Part shown: piece after piece, positions 47,509 through 58,928 of the stretch
How positions within the stretch are numbered: position 1 is the first letter of the stretch
Layout: each line of letters begins with the position of its first letter
NCBI GenBank assembly: GCA_025331435.1
Contig: JAIWNI010000003.1
Coordinates: 310,001-374,000 of the forward strand
Length of the DNA: 64,000 nucleotides
Direction of reading: 5' to 3'
From: Choanephora cucurbitarum
Taxonomy: Eukaryota; Mucoromycota; Mucoromycetes; Mucorales; Choanephoraceae
Program-made: the position numbers and the translations under genes
The notes under the pieces: generated by a model
The model's database searches: none
Seen by the model: only the letters and a program-made list of their open reading frames with translations
What the model was told of the DNA's origin: nothing

Positions 47509-49633
47509 ATGACTGAACATTCACAGATATTCAAAGCTACTTACTCAGGAGTACCAGTCTATGAGATGATATGCAAAGGTGTTGCTGTGATGCGAAGAAA
47601 ATCAGACTCTTATCTTAATGCAACTCAAATTCTTAAAGTAGCAGATTTCGATAAGCCTCAACGTACACGTATTTTAGAAAGGGAAGTGCAAATCGGACAA
47701 CATGAGAAAGTGCAAGGTGGATATGGCAAATATCAAGGTAAGAAGGTAACAAAAGGAGAACAAAGTTCATTCTTTTTTTAAAAAAAAATATAATAATGAT
47801 GTAAGATCATAATAACATAAAGGTACTTGGGTTCCATTTGAGCGTGGAAAAGCATTAGCCGAACTTTATGGTGTTGATAAGATTCTGGCACCTATCTTGG
47901 AATTCATCAAAGGTGATCAAAGCCCACCACTAGCACCTAAACATGCTACAGCAGCCTCTGTTAAACCACGTAAGCCACGCGAGGTTCGTGTCAGAAAGCG
48001 CACAAAGCACTTTGATGAAGAGATGTCTGATGTCGAAACAAGCTCATCACAAAACGCAACTGCACATAACCAATCTCATGATGATCTCAGTCCTCTTTCA
48101 AAACGTGTTCGTACTCGGCCTTCAGCCTTGAGGGAAAAGACAAAGCTCAAGACTTCTCAGCGAATAGATCCTGATGATGGAAATGTATCTGAAGATGAAC
48201 GAGATAATGATATCGAGACTGATACAGAAAGACAGCAAGAAGAACAACAAGAGTTAGATGATGAGTTCAAGAGAGAAGAAATGGACGAGATGAGTGAAAA
48301 GACGTATGCACAGCGATTGCTACAGTACTTCTTATCTGAAAAGACCAGTATTCCACCTTTGATTGCTCGACCACCACGTGACATGGACATCAATGTGATC
48401 ATTGATGACGAAGGTCATACCAGTCTACATTGGGCTGCAGCTATGGCACGCATTAAGGCTGTCAAGCTATTGATTGAAAATGGAGCAGACATGTATCGAG
48501 TTAACTACAAGGGGCAAACAGCTCTGATGCGTTCTGTCTTGTTTACCAATAACTTTGATCTCAAGACATTTGATAGTCTTGTTGAGCTCTTGCGTACCAC
48601 TATCTTCAATATTGATAAGAGAGATCAAACTGTGTTTCATCATACTGCAGCCATGTCTGACTGGAAGGGCAAGATATACGCTTCGCGTTATTACATGGAA
48701 TGCTTGATCAATAAGCTCAAGAACAACCAATCCGAGCTTATCTCTATCTTAAATGTACAGGATATCAATGGCGATACAGCATTGACGATTGCAGCCAAGA
48801 TTGGTAACCGACGTCTGATCAAGTTACTGATTGATGCTGGTGCCAGTACTGAAATTGCAAATGAAGAAGGCATGACGCCAAGGGACTATTATGCTGACAT
48901 GGAGAAGTCTGTCGGTCGTCATCCAATGCACCCATCCCCTCCACCCATGACATCTTCACCAAGCGAAGACACTGGCAGTATCATCAATGAGGCAGACACG
49001 CGCGAAGTCTTACGTGCTCGTGTTGAAGCAATGTACAAAAACGTCACAGCCGATGCCAACGCAAACAACATGCCCTCTATCTCCAAAGCCTTTGATGATT
49101 TTGCAGAGAGTTATGAGCGTGATTTAGTCTATCGAGAAAAGCAGTTAGAGAAGAAACAGATTGAATTAGATCTCTATACTAAGAGATTAGAAGAGACAAA
49201 ACGAGTGATTAGATCGATTGAGACCAATGAAGCACAGGCGCTGATTGAGCAAGCAGACAATAAGAATAAGCAACTTGAAGACAAATACCGAGTCTGGCTT
49301 CAATTCTATCAGAGCCATCATCTCAGTCTACTGGAAGATGAATTTGTTCAAAAGGAACAGGAAGAAAAGCCTCCATCGCCTCCTCAACAGGCTACAGCAG
49401 ACGAATTAAAGGCATTAAAGGACCAGTTGATTCAATTAAAGGTAAAGCGTAAAGAATCTACTCAAAAGTTGTTTGACCTGCAATGCCGTGTGCCGCCTAA
49501 GAAATATCAAGATTACAAGCGATTGATTTCTACTTGCTGTAATGTTGCTTATGAGAATGTTGATTTAATGCTTGGACCACTCTTGGCTTCCTTTGAACAA
49601 GAACAGAATGTCAGTTCGCCACCAGCTATTTAA
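47509..49633 (+). CDS. MBP1: APSES/ankyrin transcription factor, Mbp1/Res type (MBF subunit)
   Basis: Exons 47509-47737 and 47823-49633 give 679 aa. The N-terminal APSES (KilA-N-like) DNA-binding domain is split by the intron: [35 protein letters not shown], and [19 protein letters not shown] basic/acidic linker is followed by ankyrin repeats (about 250-440: [35 protein letters not shown]-like [20 protein letters not shown]). A C-terminal coiled coil (about 520-620) ends the protein. This is the architecture of Mbp1/Swi4 and S. pombe Res1/Res2, which drive G1/S transcription at MCB/SCB sites. Whether it is closer to Mbp1 or Res2 cannot be told here. Confidence 0.93.
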
Positions 49634-49785
49634 AGAAACAAAACAAAGCTCAAGCTTGTTGTTAAATAAAGACCACTTTAAAAAAAATAATAATGCAATT
49701 CTGAAGAAAAGATTCTTAATGGATTTTAAAGTCCAGTTATTTTTTCTCTTTTTTTTTTCAAATTAGCTAGTTGATTATCTTATCG

Positions 49786-50584
49786 ATGTCTGGCCAACTT
49801 ACAGGAAGTCATGACTTGCTCAGCTATTTCAACTTGATACCCATTTATAACAAAGTTGTCAAAGCCAATCGAGGAGTTGAACTAGATCCTACTTTATCGA
49901 AATATATTTCAGATCTGCCTGGTAAAGAAAAAGATGAAACTAAAGAGTGCTTAAATAACAATAGTGGGCATCAGGCAGACAAGACATGGAATATGATGGA
50001 TATCTACTCAATCTGTTACGAGATCCACAAGCTATTGAAACAGGTCCTTCAATCAGGCCTTTAGATGCTGATACTTTACGAGACGCGTTCTCACTAAAAG
50101 AAGGACCTATACCAGGTGTAAGTTGAACCAACAACTTGTCTTGTTAAAGCGATTATCTTACGTTGTTTGTTTTTCAGTTTGATGCTACTGTTCTAGGAAC
50201 AGACGACACTTCAGTAACTCCTCATCCATCGGGTTATGCAGTCGAGAGAGATCAATATGGAAATGCCATTACAGGTAAAAGCATAGATATGTCTGTACTA
50301 TTCTATTGTCTAATTATTATTAGATGTGGACTATAATGGAGAGCGCAAACATAAGAAAAAGGTACTTGGTGATTGATATCACAACTACATGCGCTAACAC
50401 ACAACCATGAATAGAAAAAGAAGAGAAAGCATGACCATGAACATGAAGGAGATCACAAGAAAAAGAAGAAGAAGAGAGTAAATAGTGACAACAGTTTAAG
50501 GGAGAAGCAGATCGGACTAATGGTGTTTCTATTTAGGACAAAGAAAAAAGAGAGGATATTGGCTTTAGTGATCATCATCACTGA
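49786..50584 (+). CDS. MED19: Mediator complex subunit 19
   Basis: Six short exons (49786-49921, 49975-50117, 50178-50274, 50324-50361, 50415-50477, 50537-50584) give 174 aa. The N-terminal block LTGSHDLLSYFNLIPIYNK and the following SDLPG match Med19/Rox3 (human LTGSTNL...DLPG). The middle GYLLNLLRDPQA and GPIPGFDAT follow the family order, and the tail is Lys/His-rich (HKKKKKKR), as in animal MED19. Med19 belongs to the head/middle of Mediator and links activators to RNA polymerase II. The first intron uses GTAAAG and a CATCAG acceptor. Other joins put the downstream block out of frame. Confidence 0.85.
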
Positions 50585-50957
50585 GCACAATAAATTACCC
50601 TAATAATGTCCATTTTTGGAGGGAAACAATATTAATCTACATACAAAAAAAGAGAGAGAGAGAAAAAGAACCAATCACTTTACTTTGTTTTTTTAAGATA
50701 GGATGAACAAAATCTTTGTTTTATTTTGTAATCTAAACAAGAATTCTAAATGGTATAAACTATGTGATAAATATATGTATATATATATAAAGGCGATATG
50801 TATAGAAGGTTGTATGATAAATAATGGTAAAGAACAAATTTGCGTGTATAACAAGGAAAAGAAGGTGACTAAATGAATGAGAGATGAGTAAATGAATGTG
50901 CTAGAGAAGAGGAGGAAGGGATATCTAAAGACAGAGAAGTACAATTGTGTAATCAGT

Positions 50958-51197
50958 TTATGCAGTAATGCTTGGTACACGAGCATCGGGCAAAGGAGCT
51001 ACCACAGCATTTCGGCGTCTAAGAGCAAACACAGGCAAATGAATAGATTCGCCATCATCCATAGTCATAATGGCATCAGCACTAGGCTTTTGTCGGACCC
51101 ACTCGGCGATACAGGCGGCTGAGAGTAGTTGGAGGACTTGTTCGTCAGTCTTGACAGAGAAGCGGTGGTTATAATAGTTGTTGGCTCCAGAACTCAT
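50958..51197 (-). CDS. Small conserved-looking protein, function unknown
   Basis: A 79-codon single exon on the minus strand begins MSSGANNYYNHRFSVKTDEQ and continues with an amphipathic helix (VLQLLSAACIAEWVRQKP). The start follows an A-rich leader with T-runs upstream, as for other genes here. I do not recognise the family. Balanced composition and clear start context suggest it is real. Confidence 0.5.
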   Translation of the reverse strand: MSSGANNYYNHRFSVKTDEQVLQLLSAACIAEWVRQKPSADAIMTMDDGESIHLPVFALRRRNAVVAPLPDARVPSITA

Positions 51198-51852
51198 TTT
51201 TTTTTTAAAGAAGAAAGATATAGAATATGTTCGATACAAGTTTATAAGAGAGAAAAGTTTTTCCTTTTTTTAAGCTTAGAGAGGTTTATATACACAGAGA
51301 GGGAAAAAGTAGGATAAAAAAAAAGAGTAAAAAAGAGAGAAAAAAAAAGGTCTGATGAGTTAGTTTTATACCTTCTGTGTAAAATCAATGGTCACACAAT
51401 ATTCGAGCCACGTTGTTTCCTTCTTTATATTTCCTGCATTCTTACCTTTTTGTCCGCTTTGAGCTCCCTTATAGGCTCTTTTTTTTTTTTACTTCTCTAA
51501 CTTAACCTTTCTCCTTTCTTCTTCTTAACCACACGTTTTTTTTTTCTTTTAGATCATAATTGCTTAAATAAGTTTCTTTTTCTTGTATAATTTTCTTTTT
51601 ACTCCCTATTCTATTTTCTCTCTATATTTATTCATCTTATTAAGATTTGATTGGTGACTTCTAGATCTATTTAGGAACGGGACGAAAGCAAACTTTGTAT
51701 CAATAGTGTTCAAAGTCAGACTGATACCATTTCAAAGAGAGAGAGAGAGAGAGAGAGAGCTGCTTCTTATGCGCAAAGACAAGTTAAACTTTGTGTTCTT
51801 GAGAGCGCTACATAGAAAGATAACTGTGTAACTAAGAAGTAAAAAACACAAG

Positions 51853-51885
<33 letters not shown>

Positions 51886-52938
51886 AGACAAAAGGGCTGT
51901 ACTGCTTTGAGTTACACCATGATTGGCACAATCTTTAATCTTAACTCAAGCATGCATGTAAATATACACACACAAACTTTTTTCAAGTAAAGTCGTTTGA
52001 TACAAAATGCGTCATCCTTCATGAATTGTTGCCAAAAGAGAACAGAACTCTTATTGAAATTTATGTACCTGATAAACAGACTGGCTATATATTCGTGATT
52101 AGCGAATAGGATTCAACCCACGCTACTTGGTCTGGTTTCATTCAGAACAATAAGTTTCAAACTAAAATGAAAAAGGGGGGAATAGAACATAGATCATATC
52201 TTTTTTCTTTCTTTTGGATCTTCTAGGCTCTACTTTCACTTTCCAAGAAGAGGATGATTGTCTAACAACTCATTTTTCTCTTATTTACTATTTAGTAAAA
52301 CAATGATAAGGTGATTCAAACTATCCTCTATTACCCTACTTTCATTCACACACGGCACAAAGAAGAAAGGGGAGATGTTATGTTGTTCCTTTCTTCAATG
52401 TTGAGTCTATGATAAATAACCTTTGGGATTTCTAGAGTGTCCTCATAGGTCATTTGTACCAATCAACTTTGTGTCACTTATCTCGACATATTGACTTTGG
52501 TCAAACGAAACATAACGTTACTTTGTTACTATCTTGTCTATGAGGAGCTTTCTTTTCTTTTTCACGTGAACAACGTGTATATTGCAAACGAAATGGTTTG
52601 TTTCTGGGAAAAATGCTTTCTTTTCTCATCAAAGCTTATTCTTTGTCTGTGACAACAATTATTTTAAGAAACGACCATAGAAAGACACGTTGAGCCAGAC
52701 TATCAAACCATCTTCTTTGTTTTAGACGTTGAGAAATAAAAAACACGAATGCGCTTGGCTGGGCAACTTTCTTATCTTCTGAGTGGTTTCTGGTACACAA
52801 GCTATTTGGATCACCAATCGAAACCTGAAATCAACTTGTTTGTTATTGATATATTTCATTGTTCGAGACAGCTTCTTATATGAACAAATTTTGAGCAGTT
52901 CTACTTTATCTTCATCTTTTTGTTTTTGCAATATTGCT
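51198..52938. repeat. Intergenic, 1.7 kb, with (GA)n and (CA)n microsatellites
   Basis: The spacer contains a GA dinucleotide run at about 51738-51760 and a CA run at about 51857-51882, with further GA-rich and T-rich tracts. No gene or RNA was recognised. Confidence 0.7.
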
Positions 52939-53523
52939 ATGGTCATGACAACCTGGATGAAGGATTTCTCTTTAAAGTCTTTTCTTTATGAAGCCCTTAT
53001 TACCTATTATCTCTATATCATAGGTTCTGTTTACATCAAACATCGCTACCACTTCACAAGCTTCTATTACTTCCTTCTTTTCATCTTTGGTATCTTCACC
53101 TCTATTTCGATAGCTGTCTACACGAAACAATCTTCTTACTTGGCAATATTTGCTACCATTCTTTTATCGTGTTATGCCACTTTAGTTGTTGAAATAGCAT
53201 TAGTCATAGGCATCCCTTCTCCTTTTGTTGCTTTTCTTCTCTTCGTTGCCTGTACCATAACATCAGCCCAACTAACACACCACATCAAATGCTCCTCTTT
53301 CTTGACTCGATTTGGTAGCCTTCTTTTCTTCTTCTTTTTCTTCTTTACAGTCACTCTCATACCAATCTACATATCTCGCTCTTCTTTCGATTCTCTCATT
53401 GTTGACTCTATTATTGTGCTGTCTCAAAGCGTTCTAATTGGGCTTACAGACATCAAAGAGTCTGGTATAGAAGCAAAACTAAACACATATCTCAACCAAA
53501 TAAAGTCATTTGCTTTATCATAA
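52939..53523 (+). CDS. Multi-pass membrane protein, possibly BAX-inhibitor-like (TMBIM)
   Basis: A single exon of 194 codons from MVMTTWMKDF encodes about six or seven hydrophobic segments separated by short loops, with little else. The segment order and a segment like FTSISIAVYTK...ATILLSCYATLVVEIALV recall the TMBIM/LFG (BI-1) family of ER/Golgi calcium-leak channels, but key family acidic pairs are not clearly placed. The long F-run (FFFFFFFF) is encoded by T/C-rich sequence. It lies 143 bp upstream of EDC3 on the same strand. Treat the family as tentative. Confidence 0.55.
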   Translation: MVMTTWMKDFSLKSFLYEALITYYLYIIGSVYIKHRYHFTSFYYFLLFIFGIFTSISIAVYTKQSSYLAIFATILLSCYATLVVEIALVIGIPSPFVAFLLFVACTITSAQLTHHIKCSSFLTRFGSLLFFFFFFFTVTLIPIYISRSSFDSLIVDSIIVLSQSVLIGLTDIKESGIEAKLNTYLNQIKSFALS

Positions 53524-53666
53524 AGTATTTTCTTCACCTTTCTGCTTAAATCATCTAGTGATACATATCCGTCTTTAAAAGTCCGTGTATTTTCTTTCAT
53601 TTGTTTTCGCTTGCTTTGTTCATTCGTTTTATTCATTTTCAATATTAACAAGCGTATATTATTATT

Positions 53667-55504
53667 ATGGCAGACAAGTTCATAGGTTTAAAAGTGTCTG
53701 TTCTACTAAATACAAGTATCAGATTAGAAGGAATTGTCTCTCAGTTAGAACCTGCAAGTCAACAGATGATTCTTAAAGATGGTAAAACCTTGTCCTGCTA
53801 CAACTTCTCTCTCTCGAGATGATAAACCTTTTCTCTGTTTCTTAGTGACCTTACTACTTCCCGGCCAACCACCTCATCATGCACCTCTTTATGGTGTCTA
53901 TGGAAAAGATATCAAAGACATACAAGTATTTGAGTCCATACAGGCTCCCGTGACTACAGACCATCATGTGTTAGATCAACCATCACCAATTGTATCTCAA
54001 TCAGAAAAGGTAAAAAGAAATAACAGAATAGTTGAATGGTCAGGTAAATATAAGCTAAAGCACTTTCTCTCTACTAGACAATATTGCCTACTAGATCTGT
54101 TTCAAAAAGTAAGCGAGTGACATCAAATGAATGGGTTTGAAAGGGAACTCCCCTTTCTAAATTCATAATTATTAGATAGGCGATCAAAGCAGAATACGCG
54201 CAGAAGGATAGATGAACAAGGACAAAACCATAGCTGGGCAGGAGAGGATGTGAACATCTTCAAGGAAGAAGAGTTTGACTTTCAAAAGAACTTGAACATG
54301 TTTGATAAAGCAAAGATTTTTGCCGAAATTAGAGTAAGCTAAAAGAAAAAAGAGAAATACGATAATGACTCAAATTGTGTGATAGGAATCTGATGAAACA
54401 GGCACTGAGGAATTACTGGTCACTTTAAATCGATTGCCAAAGAAAAAGATCAATTTAGCACCTTCTGAGAATGTATTGGGCACAGAACAGACACCTTACC
54501 ATGATATGGAACATGAAGACGAACAAAACCATAGACAACCTAAACTCAATGGAATTCGACAAAACAATCATCATGATAGCAATAGTATTATCAGCAGCAG
54601 TACACTAAGCAGTAGCACAATTAGCAGTGGTGGTATGGGCGATGAAAGCGATAACGACTCTCAAACACCTGAGAAATACATGAATCGTCCATCAATAGCT
54701 CGAAAGAAACAGCTGGTTCAAAAATCATGTTTGGCCAACACTACTATACCCAACAATAAGCGTATTTTGACAACAGCAGGTGTAGTATGTCCTACTCTGA
54801 CACCTATGCAGATGGCTCAAGTAGAATCAGAAGGTTCTCAAGTCTCCAGTATGTTTGAGGGACTGGCTTTAGAGGGAGCAGGTAGAGGTACTGCCTTATT
54901 GGCATTACAGCTACTTCATACATGTCCCAATCGATCAGTGACTATCTTGGCCGGTTATGGCAAGAAGGCAACTATTGGTCTGATAGCTGCACGTCATTTA
55001 GTCTATCGTGGCTGTTCTGTCACTGTCTGTATGGCGCATAATGAAACAGATACCCATGTAGAGATAGCACAGCGACTCGATGTCACTATCTGTTACGATC
55101 TTAAGAACAAGAAAAAAAGAAAGGCAACTGACTTGATTGTGGATGCCCTTCTAGGCATTGATGAGCATGCCAATATCCAACAAAAGTCAGCTCGATGGGA
55201 AACTGTCTGTCCTCTCATAGACTGGGCTAAGCGACAGGCTAAGCCAATCTTGTCAATTGATTTCCCAACAGGCGTTGATGCAGATACAGGCCATGTCTAC
55301 CACTCATCCCACTTTATTCGTCCTCAGCATACGCTCTGTTTAAATGCACCCAAGACAGGATGTCAATCATCTGATGTTACAGGTGATCTTTATCTTATAG
55401 ATACTGGTATACCGAGACTTTGCTGGAAGCGTGCAGGTATTAAGGGAAACACAATACCTTGGGGTGCTGATTTCCTCGTTGCTTTATGTTATGATTCGTC
55501 TTAA
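53667..55504 (+). CDS. EDC3: Enhancer of mRNA-decapping protein 3
   Basis: Five exons (53667-53781, 53846-54009, 54078-54108, 54176-54333, 54386-55504) give 528 aa. The N-terminal divergent LSm domain (ADKFIGLKVSVLLNTSIRLEG) binds Dcp2 and DDX6. The FDF motif region is seen as EEEFDFQKNLNMFDKAKIFAEI (residues about 133-154, split here as EEEFDFQKNLN and FDKAKIFAEI). A long Ser/Asn-rich linker leads to the YjeF_N Rossmann-like dimerisation domain (about 275-515: ALEGAGRGTALLALQLL, VTILAGYGKKATIGLIAARH, DLIVDALLG, ILSIDFPTGVDADTG). EDC3 is a P-body scaffold. Exon 3 is only 31 nt. It is tail-to-tail with the next gene, with 39 bp between stop codons. Confidence 0.93.
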
Positions 55505-55543
55505 CATGGTTATTTTAAATAAACTTTTTATTTTCGTTTTCTA

Positions 55544-56780
55544 CTATCGGTCATAATTAGATATGGAACTAGCACGAACATCGCTTTCTCTTGAACAGCA
55601 TATGAAGTGGGTGCTCATAGCAGATTGGTGATGGCAGTGATGAGATAGAATATGTGTAGAATGTAAATTGGGTTCATCTTCAATGGGTTCTTGACAAGAA
55701 TACGTCTGAAAGGAAGACACAGGAGATGTGGTTGAAAAGGTAGAGTGAGCAATGGTATCATGGAGTTTGTTTTCTTCATCCTCATCTTCATCATCGTCTT
55801 CTTCATGGCAAGAAGGTTGAGAACAAAAGCCTTCATCTGTTGATTGACCAGAGGAAGCACGCTTAAGCTTACGACGCTTGTACCATTGATGCTTTCTTTC
55901 TTGTGCTTTTAGTTTGCTGATTTCTTTCGTCAAGCGGATTTTGGTTTCTTCATGTCTAATGATTTCTGCTTCCATAGCCAACTGAGTTAGTTGATCCCGA
56001 CGTTGACCATCGGAAAGTTGTTGCTCAATAGCCTGTCTTGCCCTCAAGGCATCTTCTACTTGAAGCGTCAGTTGATCTAGCCTTTCAAGACGCTGTTCGG
56101 ATAATCGCTGAGCATTTTCTTGTCGTTTAATCAACAGTTGTTGATGTTGTTGTCGTTGCATATCAGCCACACTCTCTTCAGAACAGGAAGAAGATCGTCG
56201 AAGAGTCGGGCCTTTGTTACATTTCAGTCGAAGCTTAGATCGACTACAGCCTCGTTTGTACCGATAGCCTTCTTGAAGAAGTTGCTTTTTGGCTAGATCA
56301 AATAAGTCCCCCTTTTTGGATATCAACAGAGGGTTCTCTAGAGCCAGCTGTAGAGAAGCGCGATTGATGGCCTCTTCATAAGAAGTAAGTGGGCGGTTGT
56401 TCTTTTTACCATAAATGATTGAATTATTTACAATGAACTCTCTGGTAAGAGTTGATACAGTCTAAAAAGAATGAATGTCAATTGATCTCCCCCCCTTTTT
56501 TTTAAGTTGAAATTTTTTTTATAAGCCTTACATTGTCAACTAAGGTAGTAGAGTGAGAAGGATTTGTTTCAATCGGTTTAAAGTCTTTCATAGCTCGTTT
56601 TAGTTTAATTGAATGAAATGGTAACATATCAACAGCAGATAGAAACTCGGCTAGTTCTTGATCGTTAAGCTGTACAAGTAAGGACAAGTCTTGGTCAGTC
56701 ACACCTGCCTTTAAGAAGGCTTCATAATATTGGTCTAGTTGTATAGAGCTCAAGAAGGCTTGGAGTGTTTGAATAGACAT
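55544..56780 (-). CDS. SAM-domain coiled-coil protein
   Basis: Exons 56532-56780 and 55544-56461 give 388 aa. Residues 1-70 form a SAM domain (TLQAFLSSIQLDQYYEAFLK, LAEFLSAVDMLPFHSIKLKRAM). The last helix pattern resembles the N-terminal domain of animal NAB co-repressors. A conserved-looking basic block (TREFIVNNSIIYGKKNNRPL) follows. A Gln/Arg-rich coiled coil (about 170-260) leads to a nuclear-localisation-like KRRKLKRAS and an acidic DEDDDEDEDEE-like stretch, then a Ser/His/Cys-rich end. A nuclear regulatory role is inference. Confidence 0.8.
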
Positions 56781-57444
56781 AGCGTAAGCTAGAAATTTAT
56801 GAAAAATGATAATTAAAAGAAAAGAAAGCAGCAAAAATCTCTCATAAAGGTCTATTTTAAATAAGACGTTGGGTAGAGGGACGGACATGACCTAGTTGAC
56901 CTCTCCCCCCTCAGCCTATTATTAAAAATTTCAGAGCTGCCAGCCAATGAAAGTCATAAATTTTTTGATCACATGACATTCCTTTTTTTTTCTGGCTGCA
57001 TCATCTAGAGAAATTTTCTTGAAATTTTTTGAAATTTCTGTAAAAGAAGTACTCTAAAAGGACCACATCTATCTTGGAGTTAAGCCTAATTTGGTGACTG
57101 ACACATGTATACATATTACTGTTTATGTAAAGAATGTCCATTTGTTGTTCTAACATGGCAGAAAAGTGCAGTCATTAATTTCGCATCAAAAATTTTTCTT
57201 CTTAATTAAGAGACATGATGCTTAGTATGCAATACGATGAGCTATGTCACAACAAAGCCATATTATTTGTTGTGTAGCTCTTAAATTTATGGCATTTTTT
57301 GCTGTTGAAATTAACAATAGATACCTCAAAATAATTGGTCAATATGAACAAATTGTAACCAAATCCTCTTAAATAACATAACAGTACGACCATTCATTTC
57401 ATTCTAGTTTTTATTTGAGAGAGATAAGAAAAGAGCAAAATGGC
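56781..57444. other. Intergenic, promoter of the SAM gene / 3' end of the AIG1 gene
   Basis: A 660-bp AT-rich spacer between two minus-strand genes. The upstream ORF extension of the SAM gene here is hydrophobic and T-rich and is taken as leader. Nothing else is recognised. Confidence 0.5.
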
Positions 57445-58616
57445 TTAGTGTATTGAGTCCTTTGTATTATTGACAGGTGTCCATCTTCCTCCATTCTCAG
57501 TCAAAATAGCATTGACTCTTGATTTCATTGTTCGCATTTGATCTAAATGATATTTGGAGGCAGCAAAACAATCACATTGGCCTTTTTTAGTGTAAGAGCA
57601 GTTGGGTGGTTTTGAACTGACAAAGGCATATTTAGGCGGTGATGACAGGTTGAATTTGGCTTGTATATCAGGCAAGAGTGTCTCGATAATACTTTGCTTT
57701 TTACTCAAAATGTTGGGTGGAAACTTTAGGTTAGGATAATAGTCCACTCGAGTAAACACAAGCAAGACATGACTCCACCAATTCTTAGGTTCAAATGGTT
57801 GCATCATAGCATCGAAATGTTCTAATATAGCCATGACGCTACAATAGAAGAAAAGCAAGTCAATTCACTATGAATGAAAGTTACAACTGAGCATATAACA
57901 CTACTTATTTGTAGGTGAGTTGCATTGAAATACAAGCATAAAAGCATCAATACCAAGTCTTGACCCAATATCTTGAATCGATTCTCTAAATACTGATAAA
58001 AACTGTTTATCTCGATTCATGGAATCGGCAAATCCAGGGGTATCTGCCACAGTAATCATTGTCTCTGTCTGATTGATGACCCAAACACCTGTTCTTTCCG
58101 TAATTTTATCTGTCACAGACTATGTTGTAGGTCAACATCATTCTACATGCACATGTGCTTATTTCTTTTCTATTCACTTACTTTAGCTGCTGCCTTTGCT
58201 TTGAATTCATCATAACCCAGCATTAAATTCAATAAGCTTGATTTACCCGCACCTGTCTTACCAAGAGGAATCAATACCAAATGCTGCATTGGATCTTCGT
58301 CTGGTTCAAGCATATAAAACTGCTGAAAAAGAGCATCTTCTGTAGGCGTCAAAGGCTCATTTCCTCGTAACGATTGGTAGGGACTCAGGCTTTGTAGAAG
58401 ACGTTGTTGTCGGTACTGTTGGTGCGATGGACCATCCGAGATCTGACGAGTAAGTCCATGATGTCCCTCTTTGATGTCCCACATGGTCTGATAGCGATAT
58501 GGGTGCTGAAGAGGCTGAGGCAAAGGTTTCGCATATGCTTTCTTTGAGTCTACAGGGTGAACAATAGGCGGAGTAGTTGGGTGATAAGAGCCATGGTGAT
58601 AGTGTTGCTCTACCAT
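57445..58616 (-). CDS. AIG1/GIMAP-type GTPase
   Basis: Exons 58182-58616, 57905-58119 and 57445-57838 give 347 aa. After a Pro/His/Gln-rich N-terminal region (1-110), a TRAFAC-class G domain follows: P-loop GKTGAGKSSLLN (119-130), G3 DTPGF (171-175) and G4-like TRVD (246-249). The G1 spacing and the WVINQT...ITVADTPGFADS block match the AIG1 family of plants and animals. There is no clear membrane anchor. In animals GIMAPs act on intracellular membranes. The fungal role is unknown. Septin or IRG families fit less well. Confidence 0.78.
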
Positions 58617-58928
58617 TTTTTTTCTCAAAAATAAAAAAAGAGAAGCACTGAGTTTCAACCTAAAGATTTAATAACAGATAGACTTTATGCAAATCATTTG
58701 GTGCTTGTGGTAGAAAACAGTCATGTTTGTTCTGCTTTCTGTAGAAGATATACAGCGAGAATAAGCTTGGGCAGATTGGGAGGCAGAATATTGCCTTTGA
58801 ATGGAACAGTTCCTTGGAACCATTTGATTTTATTCTAGACTGATAGTCATAAAAGAGACCCTGTGTATCAGACTAACTTTAAACATCGCTCTTTCTTTTG
58901 AAGAGATGATCTTTTTACTGCTTGGGTC
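58617..58928. other. AIG1 promoter and LINE 5' end (boundary unknown)
   Basis: The 312 bp between the divergent AIG1 gene and LINE ORF1 must contain the LINE's 5' terminus, but no target-site duplication or promoter motif marks it. Confidence 0.4.
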
